The translations under genes were made by a program, and so were the position numbers. From NCBI RefSeq assembly GCF_014873705.1, contig NZ_JADBDS010000001.1, positions 310,001-374,000 of the forward strand: 64,000 bases of DNA. Reading direction: 5' to 3'. Below are positions 1-10,417 of the stretch, one piece after another. The notes under the pieces were generated by a model that was not told where the DNA came from, ran no database searches, and was given only the letters and a program-made list of their open reading frames with translations. Positions within the stretch are counted from its first letter, which is position 1; each line of letters opens with the position of its first letter. The DNA comes from Mycobacterium sp. OAS707 (lineage in GTDB: Bacteria; Actinomycetota; Actinomycetes; Mycobacteriales; Mycobacteriaceae).

Positions 1-114
1 CGGCCGCAGACCACCTTCGGCACGGTAAACGACGACGTGTTGGCCCATTTCGATCCGACGTTCGTCCGTGAGGATTTCGTCGACATCATCCTCAGCAACG
101 GCTGGCCGGAGTAG
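1..114 (+). CDS. C-terminal fragment of a protein, possibly HD-domain (cyanamide hydratase-like)
   Basis: Frame 1 is open from the first base and ends at TAG 112-114, giving 37 residues that finish with NGWPE. The rest of the gene lies outside the window. The ending (TTFGTVNDDVLAHFDP followed by a phenylalanine/isoleucine-rich tail) reminds me of the C-termini of cyanamide hydratase-like HD proteins of mycobacteria, but the HD residues themselves are not visible, so the family is a guess. It is on the same strand as the following monooxygenase, about 90 bp away. Confidence 0.4.
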   Translation, partial: RPQTTFGTVNDDVLAHFDPTFVREDFVDIILSNGWPE

Positions 115-204
115 GCGCTGCGCTGCACTAGCGACCCATTGATCCTTTGACCCGGCGCGGGGCTTCCTGTGAAATGGGGAAGGAACCCAGCGACGGGAGT
201 CCAC

Positions 205-1695
205 ATGACAGCGCCGACAGTGCCCGACTACGAGACCGTCATCGTCGGTGCCGGGTTTTCCGGCATCGGCACCGCGATCAAGCTCGACAAAGTGGGTCTG
301 GGCGACTATCTCGTCATCGAGGCGGGTGAGGGGCCGGGCGGAACGTGGTACTGGAACACGTATCCCGGTATCGCCGTTGACATTCCGTCGTTCTCCTACC
401 AATTCTCGTTCGAGCAGAGTCCAAACTGGTCGCGCACCTACGCGCCGGGGCACGAACTGAGGGCCTACGCCGAGCACTGCGTCGACAAGTACGACCTGCG
501 TCGCAAGATCCGGTTCAACACCAAGGTGCTCGGCGCGGACTTCGACGAGACCCAGAACCTGTGGCTGATCCGCACCGATCCAGGCGGCGTGGTCACCGCG
601 CGGTTCCTGGTCAACGCCAGCGGTGTGCTCGTCACACCCAAGCTCCCCGACATCGATGGCGTCGACTCCTTCGCGGGTCTGACGATGCACACCGCGCGCT
701 GGGATCACGGGCAGGACCTGACCGGCAAGCGGGTCGCGATCATCGGTACCGGGGCCTCAGCGGTGCAGGTGATTCCCGAGATAGCGCCAATCGTCAAGCA
801 CCTCACGGTTTTTCAGCGCACACCGATCTGGTGCTTCCCGAAGCTCGACGTGCCGCTACCGCCGTGGTCGCGCCGCGCGATGGGCCTTCCTGGCGGCAGG
901 ACCGTACAGCGGCTGCTCAGTCAGGCCTATGTCGAGCTGACGTTCCCGTTGGCTGCGCAGTACTTCACGGTCAACCCGATGGCCAAGAACATGTCGAAGG
1001 TCGGTGAGGCGTATCTGCGCAAACAGGTCAAAGACCCCGACGTGCGGGACAAGCTGACGCCGAGGTACGCCGTCGGCTGCAAGCGGCCCGGATTCCACAA
1101 CACGTACCTGTCGACGTTCAACCGCGACAACGTCCGGCTGGTCACTGAGCCGATCGACAAGATCACCGGTTCAGGGGTTGCCACCGGGGACGGCGAAAAC
1201 CACGACGTCGACGTGCTCATCCTGGCGACCGGATTCAAGGTGATGGACACCGACGACCTGCCGACGTATCCGGTCACCGGGCCCGGCGGCCGATCGTGGA
1301 GCAGCTACTGGGACGAGCATCGCCTGCAGGCCTACGAAGGCGTGAGCATCCCCGACTTCCCCAACTTCTTCATGGTCTTCGGACCGTACGGCTACGTCGG
1401 ATCGTCGTACTTCGCACTGATCGAGACGCAGACCCACCACATCGCGCGTTGCCTGAAGCGAGCCCATCGCCGCAACGCCACCCGGGTCGCGGTGAGGCAG
1501 GAGGCCAACGACCGCTACTTCGCCGAGATGATGCGCAAGCGGCACCGGCAGATTTTCTGGCAGGACAGCTGCCGGCTGGCCAACAGCTATTACTTCGACA
1601 AGAACGGCGATGTGCCGCTGCGGCCGGCCAGCACGATCGAGGCGTACTGGCGCAGCCGCCGCTTCCCGCTCGAGGACTACGTGTTCAGTTCCTAG
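205..1695 (+). CDS. Flavin-containing Baeyer-Villiger-type monooxygenase
   Basis: 496 aa. Class B flavoprotein monooxygenase expected to use FAD and NADPH to insert oxygen next to a carbonyl or oxidise a soft nucleophile. An N-terminal FAD-binding Rossmann motif GAGFSG lies at residues 15-20, and a second, NADPH-binding GTGASA at 181-186. Between them the Baeyer-Villiger fingerprint FxGxxxHxxxW is intact (F156 to W166, followed by D). A late ATGF motif is also present. An upstream in-frame ATG at 169 exists, but ATG 205 is preferred because GGGAG sits a few bases before it and the FAD motif is then at the usual distance from the start. It is convergent with metK and corresponds in position to Rv1393c. 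The natural substrate cannot be read from sequence. Confidence 0.9.
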   Translation: MTAPTVPDYETVIVGAGFSGIGTAIKLDKVGLGDYLVIEAGEGPGGTWYWNTYPGIAVDIPSFSYQFSFEQSPNWSRTYAPGHELRAYAEHCVDKYDLRRKIRFNTKVLGADFDETQNLWLIRTDPGGVVTARFLVNASGVLVTPKLPDIDGVDSFAGLTMHTARWDHGQDLTGKRVAIIGTGASAVQVIPEIAPIVKHLTVFQRTPIWCFPKLDVPLPPWSRRAMGLPGGRTVQRLLSQAYVELTFPLAAQYFTVNPMAKNMSKVGEAYLRKQVKDPDVRDKLTPRYAVGCKRPGFHNTYLSTFNRDNVRLVTEPIDKITGSGVATGDGENHDVDVLILATGFKVMDTDDLPTYPVTGPGGRSWSSYWDEHRLQAYEGVSIPDFPNFFMVFGPYGYVGSSYFALIETQTHHIARCLKRAHRRNATRVAVRQEANDRYFAEMMRKRHRQIFWQDSCRLANSYYFDKNGDVPLRPASTIEAYWRSRRFPLEDYVFSS

Positions 1696-1709
1696 CGCCG
1701 CAGCGTTGA

Positions 1710-2918
1710 CTAAACGGCGGCCTTCAGCTCGTCGACCTTGTTCAGCTGCTCCCACGGCAGCTCGACATCGGTGCGGCCGAAGTGGCCGTAGGCGGCCGTC
1801 TGCGCGTAGATCGGACGCAGCAAGTCCAGGTCGCGGACGATCGCGCCCGGTCGCAGGTCGAAGACCGACGTGATGGCCTTCTCGATGCGGGCGGGGTCGA
1901 CGGTCTCGCTGCCGAAGGTCTCCACGAACAGGCCGACGGGGGCCGCCTTGCCGATCGCGTAGGCCACCTGCACCTCGACCCGCTCCGCCAGGCCCGCAGC
2001 GACCACGTTTTTGGCCACCCAGCGCATCGCGTACGCCGCGGAACGGTCCACCTTTGACGGATCCTTGCCCGAGAACGCGCCGCCACCGTGGCGGGCCCAG
2101 CCGCCGTAGGTGTCGACGATGATCTTGCGGCCGGTCAGCCCGGCGTCGCCCATCGGGCCGCCGAGCACGAACTTTCCGGTCGGATTGACCAGCAGTCGGA
2201 AGTCCGAGGTGTCCATCGTGTCGTGGCTCAGATCGGCCAGCACCGTGTTGACGACCTTCTCGCGGATGTCCGGGGTCAGCGTGGCGTCGAGGTCGATGCC
2301 CGCGGCGTGCTGGGTCGAGAGCACGACGGTGTCCAGGCGCACCGGCGTCGTGCCGTCGTACTGCACGGTGACCTGGGTCTTGCCGTCGGGGCGAAGGTAG
2401 CCCAGCACGCCGTTCTTGCGAACCTCGGTCAGCCGGCGCGACAGCCGGTGCGCCAGCGCGATCGGCAGCGGCATCAGCTCAGGGGTGTCCTTGATGGCGT
2501 AGCCGAACATCAGCCCCTGGTCGCCGGCGCCCTGCAGGTCCAGCGGATCGCCCGCGCCCTCGACGCGGGTCTCATGCGCGGTGTCGACGCCTTGGGCGAT
2601 ATCGGGCGACTGCGCGCCGATGCCGATGTTGACGCCGCAGGTCTCGCCGTCGAAGCCCTTCTCCGAGGAGTCGTAGCCGATGTCGAGGATCCGTCGACGC
2701 ACGGTGTTGGTGATGTCGGCGAAGGCCTCCCTGGCGTTCGTCGTCACCTCCCCGACGACGTGCACCTGTCCCGTGGTGACCAGCGTCTCCACTGCTACGC
2801 GTGATTTGGGGTCGTCCGCGAGCAACGCGTCGAGCACCGAGTCGCTGATGGCGTCACAGATCTTGTCGGGGTGGCCCTCGGTTACCGACTCACTGGTAAA
2901 CAGCCGAGCATCGCTCAC
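1710..2918 (-). CDS. metK: S-adenosylmethionine synthetase
   Basis: 402 aa, the usual full length. Makes SAM from methionine and ATP in the cytoplasm; the family acts as a tetramer with Mg and K. Signature sequences are all visible: TEGHPDK at residues 13-19, [10 protein letters not shown] in the middle, and [19 protein letters not shown] towards the C-terminus (phosphate-binding loop). GTG start at 2918, preceded by an AAAGGG ribosome site. It is the last gene of the minus-strand run mihF-gmk-rpoZ-coaBC-metK, about 115 bp after coaBC. I saw no SAM-riboswitch-like structure upstream. Confidence 0.97.
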   Translation of the reverse strand: MSDARLFTSESVTEGHPDKICDAISDSVLDALLADDPKSRVAVETLVTTGQVHVVGEVTTNAREAFADITNTVRRRILDIGYDSSEKGFDGETCGVNIGIGAQSPDIAQGVDTAHETRVEGAGDPLDLQGAGDQGLMFGYAIKDTPELMPLPIALAHRLSRRLTEVRKNGVLGYLRPDGKTQVTVQYDGTTPVRLDTVVLSTQHAAGIDLDATLTPDIREKVVNTVLADLSHDTMDTSDFRLLVNPTGKFVLGGPMGDAGLTGRKIIVDTYGGWARHGGGAFSGKDPSKVDRSAAYAMRWVAKNVVAAGLAERVEVQVAYAIGKAAPVGLFVETFGSETVDPARIEKAITSVFDLRPGAIVRDLDLLRPIYAQTAAYGHFGRTDVELPWEQLNKVDELKAAV

Positions 2919-3033
2919 GGTTCGAACCCTTTCCGAAACTTAGTTAGTCAAATTATATCCCTGCTTCGCTGCAGCCAACCGTGCGCCAGCTTCTCGCGCA
3001 ACCCTTAGCCGCAGCCTGACGCCTGCGTCGGTG

Positions 3034-4287
3034 TTATCCGCCGCTGCTGTGCAGGAACGCCACGATCGCGTCCACAATACGGCTGGCCATCAGAGTTTTC
3101 GAACCGTGCTCCAGTGCCGATTCGGTTCCGTCCGACGCAAGCAGCCATCCGTCGTTGTTGTCGACTTCGAACGCCCGATTCTCACCGACAGCATTGACCA
3201 CGAGCAAATCGCAGCCTTTCCGCTGCAATTTGGCCCTGGCATGGAAAAGCACATCGCCGTTGGCGTCGCCCGTTTCCGCAGCGAAGCCGACGATGGCCCG
3301 CATGTTGGGCAGCTGGCCGTCGGCACGGGCCCGCACGGCACCGGCGAGTACGTCGTCGGTGCGGGTCAGCTCGATCACCGGGGCCGCCGCGTTGGGGTCG
3401 GCGGACTTCTTGATCTTGCTGGTTTGCACGGTCGTCGGCCGGAAATCCGCCACCGCGGCCGCCATCACCAGCACGTGCGCGTCGGGGGCATGCTTGGACA
3501 CCGCGTCTTTCAGCTGGGCGGCCGAACCGATGTGGACGACCTCGACGCCGGCCGGGTCGATCAGGCCCGCGGTGTTGCCCGCAATGAGCGTGACGTCGGC
3601 GCCGCGCTGTGCCATCACCCGGGCCATCGCATAACCCTGCTTGCCTGAGCTGCGGTTCCCGATGAAACGCACGGGGTCGATCGTCTCGCGGGTGCCACCG
3701 GCACTGACCAACACCTTGACGCCGGCCATGTCGTAGGGCAGCGCATCGCCGCGTTCGAGCAACAGACCCGCGAGCGTGGTGATCTCCTCGGCCTCGGGCA
3801 ACCGGCCAGCGCCGGTGTCCGCACCTGTCAGTCGGCCCGAAGCGGGCTCGAGAACGATTGCGCCCCTTCGCCGTAACGTCGCGACGTTCTCGACGGTGGC
3901 TGGGTGAAACCACATCTCGGTATGCATCGCGGGCGCGAACAACACCGGACATCGCGCGGTGAGCAGCGTCGCGGTCAGCAGGTCGTCAGCGCGGCCTGCC
4001 ACCGCTCGGGCCAGCAGGTCGGCCGTGGCCGGGGCAACCACCACGAGGTCGGCCTCCTGGCCGATGCGGACGTGCGGGACCTCGTGGACATCGTCGAAGA
4101 CGCCCGTGTGCACGGGATTTCCGGACAGCGCTTCGAACGTCGCGGCGCCGATGAAGCGCAGCGCCGAGTCGGTCGGCACGACGCGGACGGAGTGGCCGGC
4201 TTCGGTCAGCTGACGGACGACTGTGGCCGCCTTGTAGGCGGCGATGCCACCGGCGACGCCGACGATGATCCGCTTGCGGTCCGTCAC
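3034..4287 (-). CDS. coaBC: Bifunctional phosphopantothenoylcysteine decarboxylase / phosphopantothenate-cysteine ligase
   Basis: 417 aa. Catalyses two consecutive steps of coenzyme A synthesis: CTP-dependent joining of cysteine to phosphopantothenate (C-terminal CoaB half) and FMN-dependent decarboxylation (N-terminal CoaC half). CoaC shows GVAGGIAAYKA at the N-terminus and PAMHTEMW, where many bacteria have Asn instead of His; I recall the His form from other actinobacteria. CoaB shows SAGGTRETIDPVRFI, NRSSGKQG and the AAAVADFRP segment followed by a lysine-rich KIKK. GTG start at 4287. It sits 13 bp downstream of rpoZ, consistent with co-transcription, and corresponds to Rv1391 (dfp). Confidence 0.95.
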   Translation of the reverse strand: MTDRKRIIVGVAGGIAAYKAATVVRQLTEAGHSVRVVPTDSALRFIGAATFEALSGNPVHTGVFDDVHEVPHVRIGQEADLVVVAPATADLLARAVAGRADDLLTATLLTARCPVLFAPAMHTEMWFHPATVENVATLRRRGAIVLEPASGRLTGADTGAGRLPEAEEITTLAGLLLERGDALPYDMAGVKVLVSAGGTRETIDPVRFIGNRSSGKQGYAMARVMAQRGADVTLIAGNTAGLIDPAGVEVVHIGSAAQLKDAVSKHAPDAHVLVMAAAVADFRPTTVQTSKIKKSADPNAAAPVIELTRTDDVLAGAVRARADGQLPNMRAIVGFAAETGDANGDVLFHARAKLQRKGCDLLVVNAVGENRAFEVDNNDGWLLASDGTESALEHGSKTLMASRIVDAIVAFLHSSGG

Positions 4288-4300
4288 CGCGTGGCCTTAG

Positions 4301-4618
4301 CTACTCGCCCTCGGTGTGCTCGAGCAGGTCTTCGTGGATCTCGCGCATGGCGATCGAAAGCGGCTTTTCCTGCAGGCCGGGCTCGACCAGTGGGCCGACG
4401 TATTCGAGGATGCCGTCGCCGAGCTGGTTGTAGTAGTCGTTGATCTGGCGCGCCCGCTTGGCGGCATAGATCACCAGCGCGTACTTGCTCGACGCGCGGT
4501 CCAGCAACTCGTCGATGGGCGGGTTGGTGATGCCCAACGGCGTGTCGTAGGCGCTGGCGGCGGACGTGTCGATGTCGTCCACAGCGGCCAGCTGCGCGTC
4601 GGCGTGCGGGGTGCTCAC
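4301..4618 (-). CDS. rpoZ: RNA polymerase omega subunit
   Basis: 105 aa, typical of mycobacterial omega, which helps assemble and stabilise the beta-prime subunit. The conserved block [19 protein letters not shown] is present, followed by [12 protein letters not shown] start at 4618 with an AGGAGA ribosome site about 10 nt upstream. The context (gmk upstream, coaBC downstream) is the conserved actinobacterial gmk-rpoZ-coaBC arrangement. Confidence 0.96.
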   Translation of the reverse strand: MSTPHADAQLAAVDDIDTSAASAYDTPLGITNPPIDELLDRASSKYALVIYAAKRARQINDYYNQLGDGILEYVGPLVEPGLQEKPLSIAMREIHEDLLEHTEGE

Positions 4619-4679
4619 GTAGAAAGTCTCCTGAGGGTTAGGTGGTTCTCGGGCGGGATGGCGAACGGCTACGGGCGCC

Positions 4680-5279
4680 TCAACAAGTCCTGCCCACCAG
4701 CAAGGATACCAATTCGGTGCAGGCAGATTCCAACTCGCTGTTCACGACGACCTCGTCGAAGTCGCCCTGAGCGGCTAATTCGGCCCGTGCAGTGGCCAGC
4801 CGGCGAGCCATCACCTCGGCCGTTTCGGTGCCTCGCCCGACCAGTCGGCTCTCCAGCTCCTCCCAGCTGGGCGGGGCCAAGAAAACCGTAATCACCTCGG
4901 GCATTGCCTGTTTGACCGCCCGCGCGCCAGCCAGATCGACCTCGATCAGAACCGGCCGGCCGGCCTCGGTTGCCTCGCGCACCGGCGCGGCTGGCGTCCC
5001 AGACCTGTGCAGGCCACCGTGAATTTCCGCCCATTCCAGTAGGGCGCCCTCGTCGATCAGCTGCTGGAATCGGTCCGCGGTCACGAACGTGTAATCGACG
5101 CCGTCCACCTCACCCGGGCGGGGTGCCCTGGTGGTGACGGACACGGAAAAGTGCAGGTCGGGAAGCCGGTCCCGCAAGCAGCGAACGACTGAGGACTTCC
5201 CGACGGCAGACGGGCCGGACAACACTAAGACCGGTGCCTTAGAGCGCCGAGTGCCGGCCGGCCCTCCGCCTTCGCTCAC
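4680..5279 (-). CDS. gmk: Guanylate kinase
   Basis: 199 aa. Phosphorylates GMP (and dGMP) with ATP, an essential nucleotide step. The P-loop GPSAVGKSS lies near residues 21-29, followed by the GMP-binding segment [17 protein letters not shown]. An N-terminal extension of about 15 residues before the P-loop strand is normal for mycobacterial Gmk. GTG start at 5279 with a strong GGGAGGT ribosome site 3 nt away. Only 9 bp separate it from mihF, so the two are surely co-transcribed. Confidence 0.95.
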   Translation of the reverse strand: MSEGGGPAGTRRSKAPVLVLSGPSAVGKSSVVRCLRDRLPDLHFSVSVTTRAPRPGEVDGVDYTFVTADRFQQLIDEGALLEWAEIHGGLHRSGTPAAPVREATEAGRPVLIEVDLAGARAVKQAMPEVITVFLAPPSWEELESRLVGRGTETAEVMARRLATARAELAAQGDFDEVVVNSELESACTELVSLLVGRTC

Positions 5280-5288
5280 TGACCTCCC

Positions 5289-5606
5289 TTACGAGAAGTC
5301 GAACTTTTCCAGCAGCGCCTTCCGCTGACGGTCGCCCAGGCCGCGCAGGCGGCGGGTCGGGGCGATCTCGAGTTCAGTCATGATTTCCTGCGCCTTGACC
5401 TTGCCGACCTTGGGCAATGCCTCCAGAAGCGCAGAAACCTTCATCTTGCCCAAGACCTCGTCGGTCTCGGCATCCTTGAGCACCTGCTTGAGGTTGGTGC
5501 CGCCGCGCTTGAGCCGATCCTTGAGTTCGGCACGTGCTCGACGTGCGGCAGCAGCCTTCTCCAACGCTGCCGCGCGCTGTTCGTCGGTCAACTGGGGAAG
5601 GGCCAC
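5289..5606 (-). CDS. mihF: Mycobacterial integration host factor (nucleoid protein)
   Basis: 105 aa. Actinobacterial IHF, a helix-two-turn-helix DNA-binding nucleoid protein that is unrelated in sequence to E. coli IHF and was found as the host factor for L5 phage integration. The basic central region (residues about 20-45, RRARAELKDRLKRGGTNLKQ) and the C-terminal block GLGDRQRKALLEKF are the recognisable parts. GTG start at 5606 with GGAGG shortly upstream. First gene of the mihF-gmk-rpoZ-coaBC-metK run. In M. tuberculosis a longer start has been annotated for this family; the visible ribosome site supports the short form. Confidence 0.93.
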   Translation of the reverse strand: MALPQLTDEQRAAALEKAAAARRARAELKDRLKRGGTNLKQVLKDAETDEVLGKMKVSALLEALPKVGKVKAQEIMTELEIAPTRRLRGLGDRQRKALLEKFDFS

Positions 5607-6172
5607 GGGTTCCTCCGTATCGTCACCATCATCTGTTTTGTCTCGGCTGACCTAGAAACTTCCTAGAACCAGCCAGCGAGCACGACCGTACCCACGCAAT
5701 CTGACGAAAGCTAACCCCACCCCCTGGTTCTTGGGTCAAAAGCCCAGCGTGTAGCGCGCACGCGTGAGTCGGACGGGACGGCCGTCAGAGGCGTCAGCGG
5801 CGCCACTCTTCCGGCCATTTCGGCGGAACTGCCTGCATATCAACGGTTTTCGGGATTTGTGTCATACGTCACGCGGAGGGCCGAGATGTGACCCAGTCGA
5901 GGGTCCGCGGCGGCCGCGATCGCATTATTAAAATTTTCCCAGGTCATGGCGTGTCGGGCGTGTCGCGGCCGGTCAGTTGACAGGTAATCGGCCCAGCACA
6001 GAGCGCAAAATTGTTGGATTCAACTAGACCGCCGTGACCTCTGTGCCTGGTGTGACAAAAGTGGCATTTGCGCGGGGTTCAGCCGCGGCAACTACCTGAC
6101 GTAGTAGCTCGGTGATGGCCGCCCGACGACCAGGAGCGGTCGATGGCGGCGATATCCGTCGCCCACCGTCGG
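5607..6172. other. Intergenic region between pyrF and mihF, no gene seen
   Basis: 566 bp without a convincing coding frame. It should carry the promoter for mihF and the end of the pyrimidine transcript. A short inverted repeat (ACTAC/GTAGT, 6091-6105) lies downstream of pyrF. A TTGACC-like box on the minus strand (734-739 of the 5000s) has no well-spaced partner, so I do not assign a promoter. In M. tuberculosis a PE/PPE gene pair (Rv1386/Rv1387) occupies this place; no trace of it is visible here. Confidence 0.6.
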
Positions 6173-6991
6173 TTACGCCAGGTACGCCACCGCATCGCGG
6201 AAGCGCTCGGCGGCGGCGCGCAGCGCGGCCACGTCGGGCCCGGCACGCAGCACGTCGCGCGACACCGCGGGCAGCAACTGTCCGGACAGGGCCCCGCCAA
6301 AGCCGCCGAGCGCCTCGGGCCGTCCACCCTGGGCACCGACACCCGGCACCAAGACCGGACCGCCAAGGGCGCTCAGGTCGGGTGGGTCGGACAGCGTGGC
6401 CCCGACAACCACGCCGACCGAGCCGGGTTCAGGCGATGACGAGCGGTTGACTGCCGCGGCGGCGTCGACAATCGACTGGGCGACGGTGCCCCCGTCGGTC
6501 TTGGCACGCTGGACGCTTGCGCCCTCCGGGTTCGATGTCGCGGCGAGCACGAAGACGCCGCGGCCGTGGGCCTTCGCGGTGTCGAGCAGCGGTTGCAGAG
6601 AGCCGAAGCCGAGATACGGCGATGCGGTCACCGCATCGGCGGCCAGCGGCGAGTCACCCGCCCAGGCGTCGGCGTACGCGGCCATCGTCGAGCCGATGTC
6701 GCCGCGTTTCGCATCGGCAAGCACCAGCACGCCCGACGACTGCAGCGCGCCGATCGTGCGCTCCAGCACCGCGAAACCCTTGGCGCCGAACGCTTCGAAG
6801 AACGCGACCTGTGGTTTGACGATCGCGAAATCGTCGAAGGCTTGCACGCAGATGTCGCAGAACTCGGCCAGGCCGTCGCTGTCAGTGGACAATCCCCAGG
6901 CCTGCAGGAGCTCCTTGTGCGGATCGATGCCCGGACACAGCGGACCGCGTCGCGACACCGCCTCGGCCAGCCGTCGCCCGAACCCGGCCAC
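6173..6991 (-). CDS. pyrF: Orotidine 5'-phosphate decarboxylase (type 2)
   Basis: 272 aa. Last step of UMP synthesis, decarboxylating OMP. The length and the catalytic block [13 protein letters not shown] identify the longer type 2 form found in actinobacteria; [11 protein letters not shown] near the N-terminus and [10 protein letters not shown] plus VPGVGAQGG in the C-terminal half are also family features. The GTG start at 6991 follows the carB TAA stop with no gap, so it is translationally coupled. Final gene of the pyr operon. Confidence 0.95.
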   Translation of the reverse strand: MAGFGRRLAEAVSRRGPLCPGIDPHKELLQAWGLSTDSDGLAEFCDICVQAFDDFAIVKPQVAFFEAFGAKGFAVLERTIGALQSSGVLVLADAKRGDIGSTMAAYADAWAGDSPLAADAVTASPYLGFGSLQPLLDTAKAHGRGVFVLAATSNPEGASVQRAKTDGGTVAQSIVDAAAAVNRSSSPEPGSVGVVVGATLSDPPDLSALGGPVLVPGVGAQGGRPEALGGFGGALSGQLLPAVSRDVLRAGPDVAALRAAAERFRDAVAYLA

Positions 6992-9900
6992 TTATGAACC
7001 CAAACTGCTGTGCAATTCCTGCAGCGACATCACGTCGATATCGTCGCGGATTCCGGCCTCGATGCCTTGCACCGCCGCTGAGGCGCCCTGCACCGTCGTC
7101 ACGCACGGGATGTTCATCGACACTGCGGCAGAACGGATTTCGTAGCCGTCGATACGCGGGCCCGAGTTGCCGTACGGGGTGTTGATCACCATGTCGACCT
7201 CGCCGGCCCGAATGGCGTCGACCGCCGACAGCTCCGGGCGGCCTTCGCTGGGCTCTTCGAAGTGCTTGCGTACCTCGTCGCAGGGAATGCCGTTGCGCCG
7301 CAGCATCTCCGCCGTGCCCGCGGTGGCCAGCACCCGGAAGCCCAAGTCCGCGAGGCGCTTCACCGGGAACACCAGTGAGCGCTTGTCGCGGTTGGCGACC
7401 GAGACGAACACCGTGCCCTCGGCAGGCAGCGACCCGTAGGCCGCCGTCTGGCTCTTCGCGAACGCGCTGCCGAAGTCGTGGTCGATGCCCATCACCTCGC
7501 CGGTCGACTTCATCTCCGGCCCGAGCAGCGAGTCGACCTGGGCACCGTCGGCCTTGCGGAATCGGTTGAACGGCAGGACGGCTTCCTTGACCGCGACGGG
7601 CGCGTTGCGCGCTGTGGTGGCGCCGTCACCGGTCCTGACCAGGATGCCTTCATCGCGAAGCTGAGCAATGGTGGCGCCCAACATGATTCGCGCGCACGCC
7701 TTGGCCAGGGGGACGGCCGTGGCCTTGGAGACGAAAGGCACGGTGCGGCTGGCGCGCGGGTTGGCCTCCAGCACGTAGAGCACGTCGTCCTTGAGTGCGT
7801 ACTGCACGTTGAGCAGGCCGACCACTCCGATGCCGTGGGCGATCGCTTCGGTCGCGCGCCGTACGGATTCGATGTCGCTGCGGCCCAAGGTGACTGGCGG
7901 CAGTGCGCATGCCGAGTCGCCGGAGTGGATGCCGGCTTCCTCGATGTGTTCCATGATGCCGCCGATGTACACCTCGGTGCCGTCGCACAGCGCGTCGACG
8001 TCGATTTCGATGGCGTCCTCGAGAAATCGGTCGACCAGCACGGGGTGTTCGGGCGACAGTTGGGTGGCGCGGGTGATGTAGCCCTTCAGAGTCTCTTCGT
8101 CGTAGACGATTTCCATGCCGCGACCGCCGAGCACGTAGGACGGTCGCACCAGCACCGGGTAGCCGATATCGGCGGCGATCCGGCGCGCCTGCTCGAAGCT
8201 GGTTGCGGTGCCGAACCGTGGTGCGGGCAGTCCCGCATTCATCAGAACTTCACCGAATGCGCCCCGGTCCTCGGCGAGATCGATCGCCTTCGGACTGGTG
8301 CCGACGATCGGCACACCCGCCTTCTCGAGGCGCTCGGCCAACCCGAGCGGGGTCTGCCCGCCGAGCTGCACGATGGCGCCGACGACCCCGGGACCGCCCT
8401 TCCCCGAGGCGGATTCGGCGTAAAACACCTCCAAGACGTCTTCGAACGTCAGCGGTTCGAAGTACAGCCGATCGGCGGTGTCGTAGTCGGTGGACACGGT
8501 CTCGGGATTGCAGTTGATCATCACGGTCTCGAAACCGGCCTGGCTCAGCGTGGTGGCGGCATGCACACAGCTGTAGTCGAATTCGATGCCCTGCCCGATC
8601 CGGTTCGGGCCGGAGCCGAGGATGAGTACCTTCGGCTTCTCGGCCTGCGGGGCGACCTCGGTCTCGGCGGCCGGATCGAGTTCGTAGCTGCTGTAGTGGT
8701 AGGGCGTCTTGGCCTCGAATTCGGCCGCACACGTGTCTACGGTCTTGAAGACGGGGTGGATGCCGAGCCGCTCACGCAATGCGCGCACGCCGACCTCGCC
8801 GGCCAATTCCGGTCGCAGCGCGGCGATCTGGCGGTCCGAAAGACCGTAATGCTTGCTGCGGCGCAGCAGCGCCTCGTCCAGCACCGGCGCGTCCAGCAGC
8901 TCCGAGCGCAGCGCCACGAGCCCGGCGATCTGCTCGACGAACCAGGGGTCGACGCCCGAGGCCGCCGCTACCTGCTCGACGGTCGCGCCAAGGCGCAGCG
9001 CTTGTTCGATGTCGTAGAGCCGGCCGTCGGTGGGCGTCTTGAGACCTTCGAGCAGGTCGTCGACAGACAGGTCGGGATCGGGGGCGGTCCAGAACCCGGC
9101 TCGCCCGGTCTCCAGTGAACGCATCACCTTGCCGAGAGCCTCGATGAAGTTGCGGCCCAACGACATCGCCTCGCCGACGGATTTCATCGTGGTGGTCAGC
9201 GTCGGGTCGGCGCCGGGGAACTTTTCGAACGCGAACCGAGGAGCCTTGACCACGACGTAGTCCAGCGTCGGTTCGAAGCAGGCAGGCGTTTCCTTGGTGA
9301 TGTCGTTGAGGATCTCGTCGAGCGTGTAGCCGATGGCCAGCTTGGCGGCGATTTTGGCGATCGGGAAGCCGGTTGCCTTGGAGGCCAGGGCCGACGAGCG
9401 TGACACTCGCGGGTTCATCTCGATGACGATGAGGCGGCCGTCGGCCGGGTTGACCGCGAATTGGATGTTGCAGCCGCCGGTGTCGACGCCGACCTCGCGC
9501 AGGATTGCGATGCCGAGGTCGCGCATCTTCTGGTACTCCCGGTCGGTCAGCGTCATCGCAGGCGCCACAGTCACGGAGTCGCCGGTGTGCACACCCATCG
9601 GGTCGACGTTCTCGATCGAACACACCACGACCACGTTGTCGTGGTGGTCGCGCATCAACTCGAGCTCGAATTCCTTCCAGCCGTAAATGGATTCCTCGAT
9701 GAGCACGTTGGCGCTCGGCGAGGCGGCCAGGCCGTCGCCAGCCATCCGCTCGACGTCGTCAGTGGAATACGCCATGCCGGACCCGAGACCGCCCATCGTG
9801 AACGACGGTCGCACCACTACGGGCAGCCCGAGTTCGGCTACTGTCTCGCGGACCTCGTCCATGGTGAAACAGACTCGGGAGCGGGCCGATTCGCCGCCGA

Positions 9901-10330
9901 CCTTCGCGACGATGTCCTTGAAACGCTGTCGATCCTCGCCCCGCTGGATGGCCTCGAAGTCAGCGCCGATCATCTCGACGTTGTACTTGTCGAGTACGCC
10001 GTTTTCGAAGAGCGCGACGGCGGTGTTGAGCGCCGTCTGGCCGCCAAGCGTGGCCAGTACCGCGTCAATCTTGTTGCCGCGCGCCGCTTGCTGGGCAATC
10101 ACCTTCTCGACGAACGCCGGCGTGATCGGCTCCACGTACGTGTGATCGGCGTATTCGGGGTCGGTCATGATCGTCGCCGGGTTCGAGTTGACCAGGCTGA
10201 CCTGCAGGCCCTCGGCGCGCAGCACACGACACGCCTGGGTGCCGGAGTAGTCGAACTCGCAGGCCTGCCCGATGACGATCGGCCCGGAGCCGATCACCAG
10301 CACGTGGTTGAGGTCACTCCGCCGCGGCAT
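6992..10330 (-). CDS. carB: Carbamoyl-phosphate synthase large subunit
   Basis: 1112 aa, full length. Makes carbamoyl phosphate from bicarbonate, two ATP and ammonia tunnelled from CarA, feeding both pyrimidine and arginine synthesis. Two homologous synthetase halves are visible, each opening with a nucleotide-fold signature ([19 protein letters not shown] near residue 12; [17 protein letters not shown] near residue 573) and each with an ATP-grasp domain. The last 140 or so residues form the MGS-like allosteric domain. ATG start at 10330. It is separated from carA by 87 bp holding a palindromic repeat. Confidence 0.97.
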   Translation of the reverse strand: MPRRSDLNHVLVIGSGPIVIGQACEFDYSGTQACRVLRAEGLQVSLVNSNPATIMTDPEYADHTYVEPITPAFVEKVIAQQAARGNKIDAVLATLGGQTALNTAVALFENGVLDKYNVEMIGADFEAIQRGEDRQRFKDIVAKVGGESARSRVCFTMDEVRETVAELGLPVVVRPSFTMGGLGSGMAYSTDDVERMAGDGLAASPSANVLIEESIYGWKEFELELMRDHHDNVVVVCSIENVDPMGVHTGDSVTVAPAMTLTDREYQKMRDLGIAILREVGVDTGGCNIQFAVNPADGRLIVIEMNPRVSRSSALASKATGFPIAKIAAKLAIGYTLDEILNDITKETPACFEPTLDYVVVKAPRFAFEKFPGADPTLTTTMKSVGEAMSLGRNFIEALGKVMRSLETGRAGFWTAPDPDLSVDDLLEGLKTPTDGRLYDIEQALRLGATVEQVAAASGVDPWFVEQIAGLVALRSELLDAPVLDEALLRRSKHYGLSDRQIAALRPELAGEVGVRALRERLGIHPVFKTVDTCAAEFEAKTPYHYSSYELDPAAETEVAPQAEKPKVLILGSGPNRIGQGIEFDYSCVHAATTLSQAGFETVMINCNPETVSTDYDTADRLYFEPLTFEDVLEVFYAESASGKGGPGVVGAIVQLGGQTPLGLAERLEKAGVPIVGTSPKAIDLAEDRGAFGEVLMNAGLPAPRFGTATSFEQARRIAADIGYPVLVRPSYVLGGRGMEIVYDEETLKGYITRATQLSPEHPVLVDRFLEDAIEIDVDALCDGTEVYIGGIMEHIEEAGIHSGDSACALPPVTLGRSDIESVRRATEAIAHGIGVVGLLNVQYALKDDVLYVLEANPRASRTVPFVSKATAVPLAKACARIMLGATIAQLRDEGILVRTGDGATTARNAPVAVKEAVLPFNRFRKADGAQVDSLLGPEMKSTGEVMGIDHDFGSAFAKSQTAAYGSLPAEGTVFVSVANRDKRSLVFPVKRLADLGFRVLATAGTAEMLRRNGIPCDEVRKHFEEPSEGRPELSAVDAIRAGEVDMVINTPYGNSGPRIDGYEIRSAAVSMNIPCVTTVQGASAAVQGIEAGIRDDIDVMSLQELHSSLGS

Positions 10331-10349
10331 CTACTGCTCCCCCTTCTCC

Positions 10350-10409
10350 GCGAGTGACCGTGTTTGTACACGACACGCCGCGGGTTTCTGTGCAAAAGCG
10401 GTCGCTCGC
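10350..10409. repeat. Dispersed palindromic element, copy A
   Basis: About 60 bp with nearly perfect terminal inverted repeats (GCGAGTGACCG at the left, CGGTCGCTCGC at the right, 10 of 11 matching) and the internal ACACGCCGC block shared with copies B-E elsewhere in the window. It is the most diverged copy. It lies between carA and carB inside the pyrimidine operon, so it would be transcribed as a hairpin in the polycistronic mRNA. Confidence 0.7.
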
Positions 10410-10417
10410 CGCGAAAA

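Noticed and set aside
7478..9118. 546-aa open frame on the plus strand opposite carB
   Set aside because: Composition is that of a codon-position shadow in GC-rich DNA (Arg, Gly, Val, His, Asp-rich without motifs), and carB on the other strand is unmistakable.
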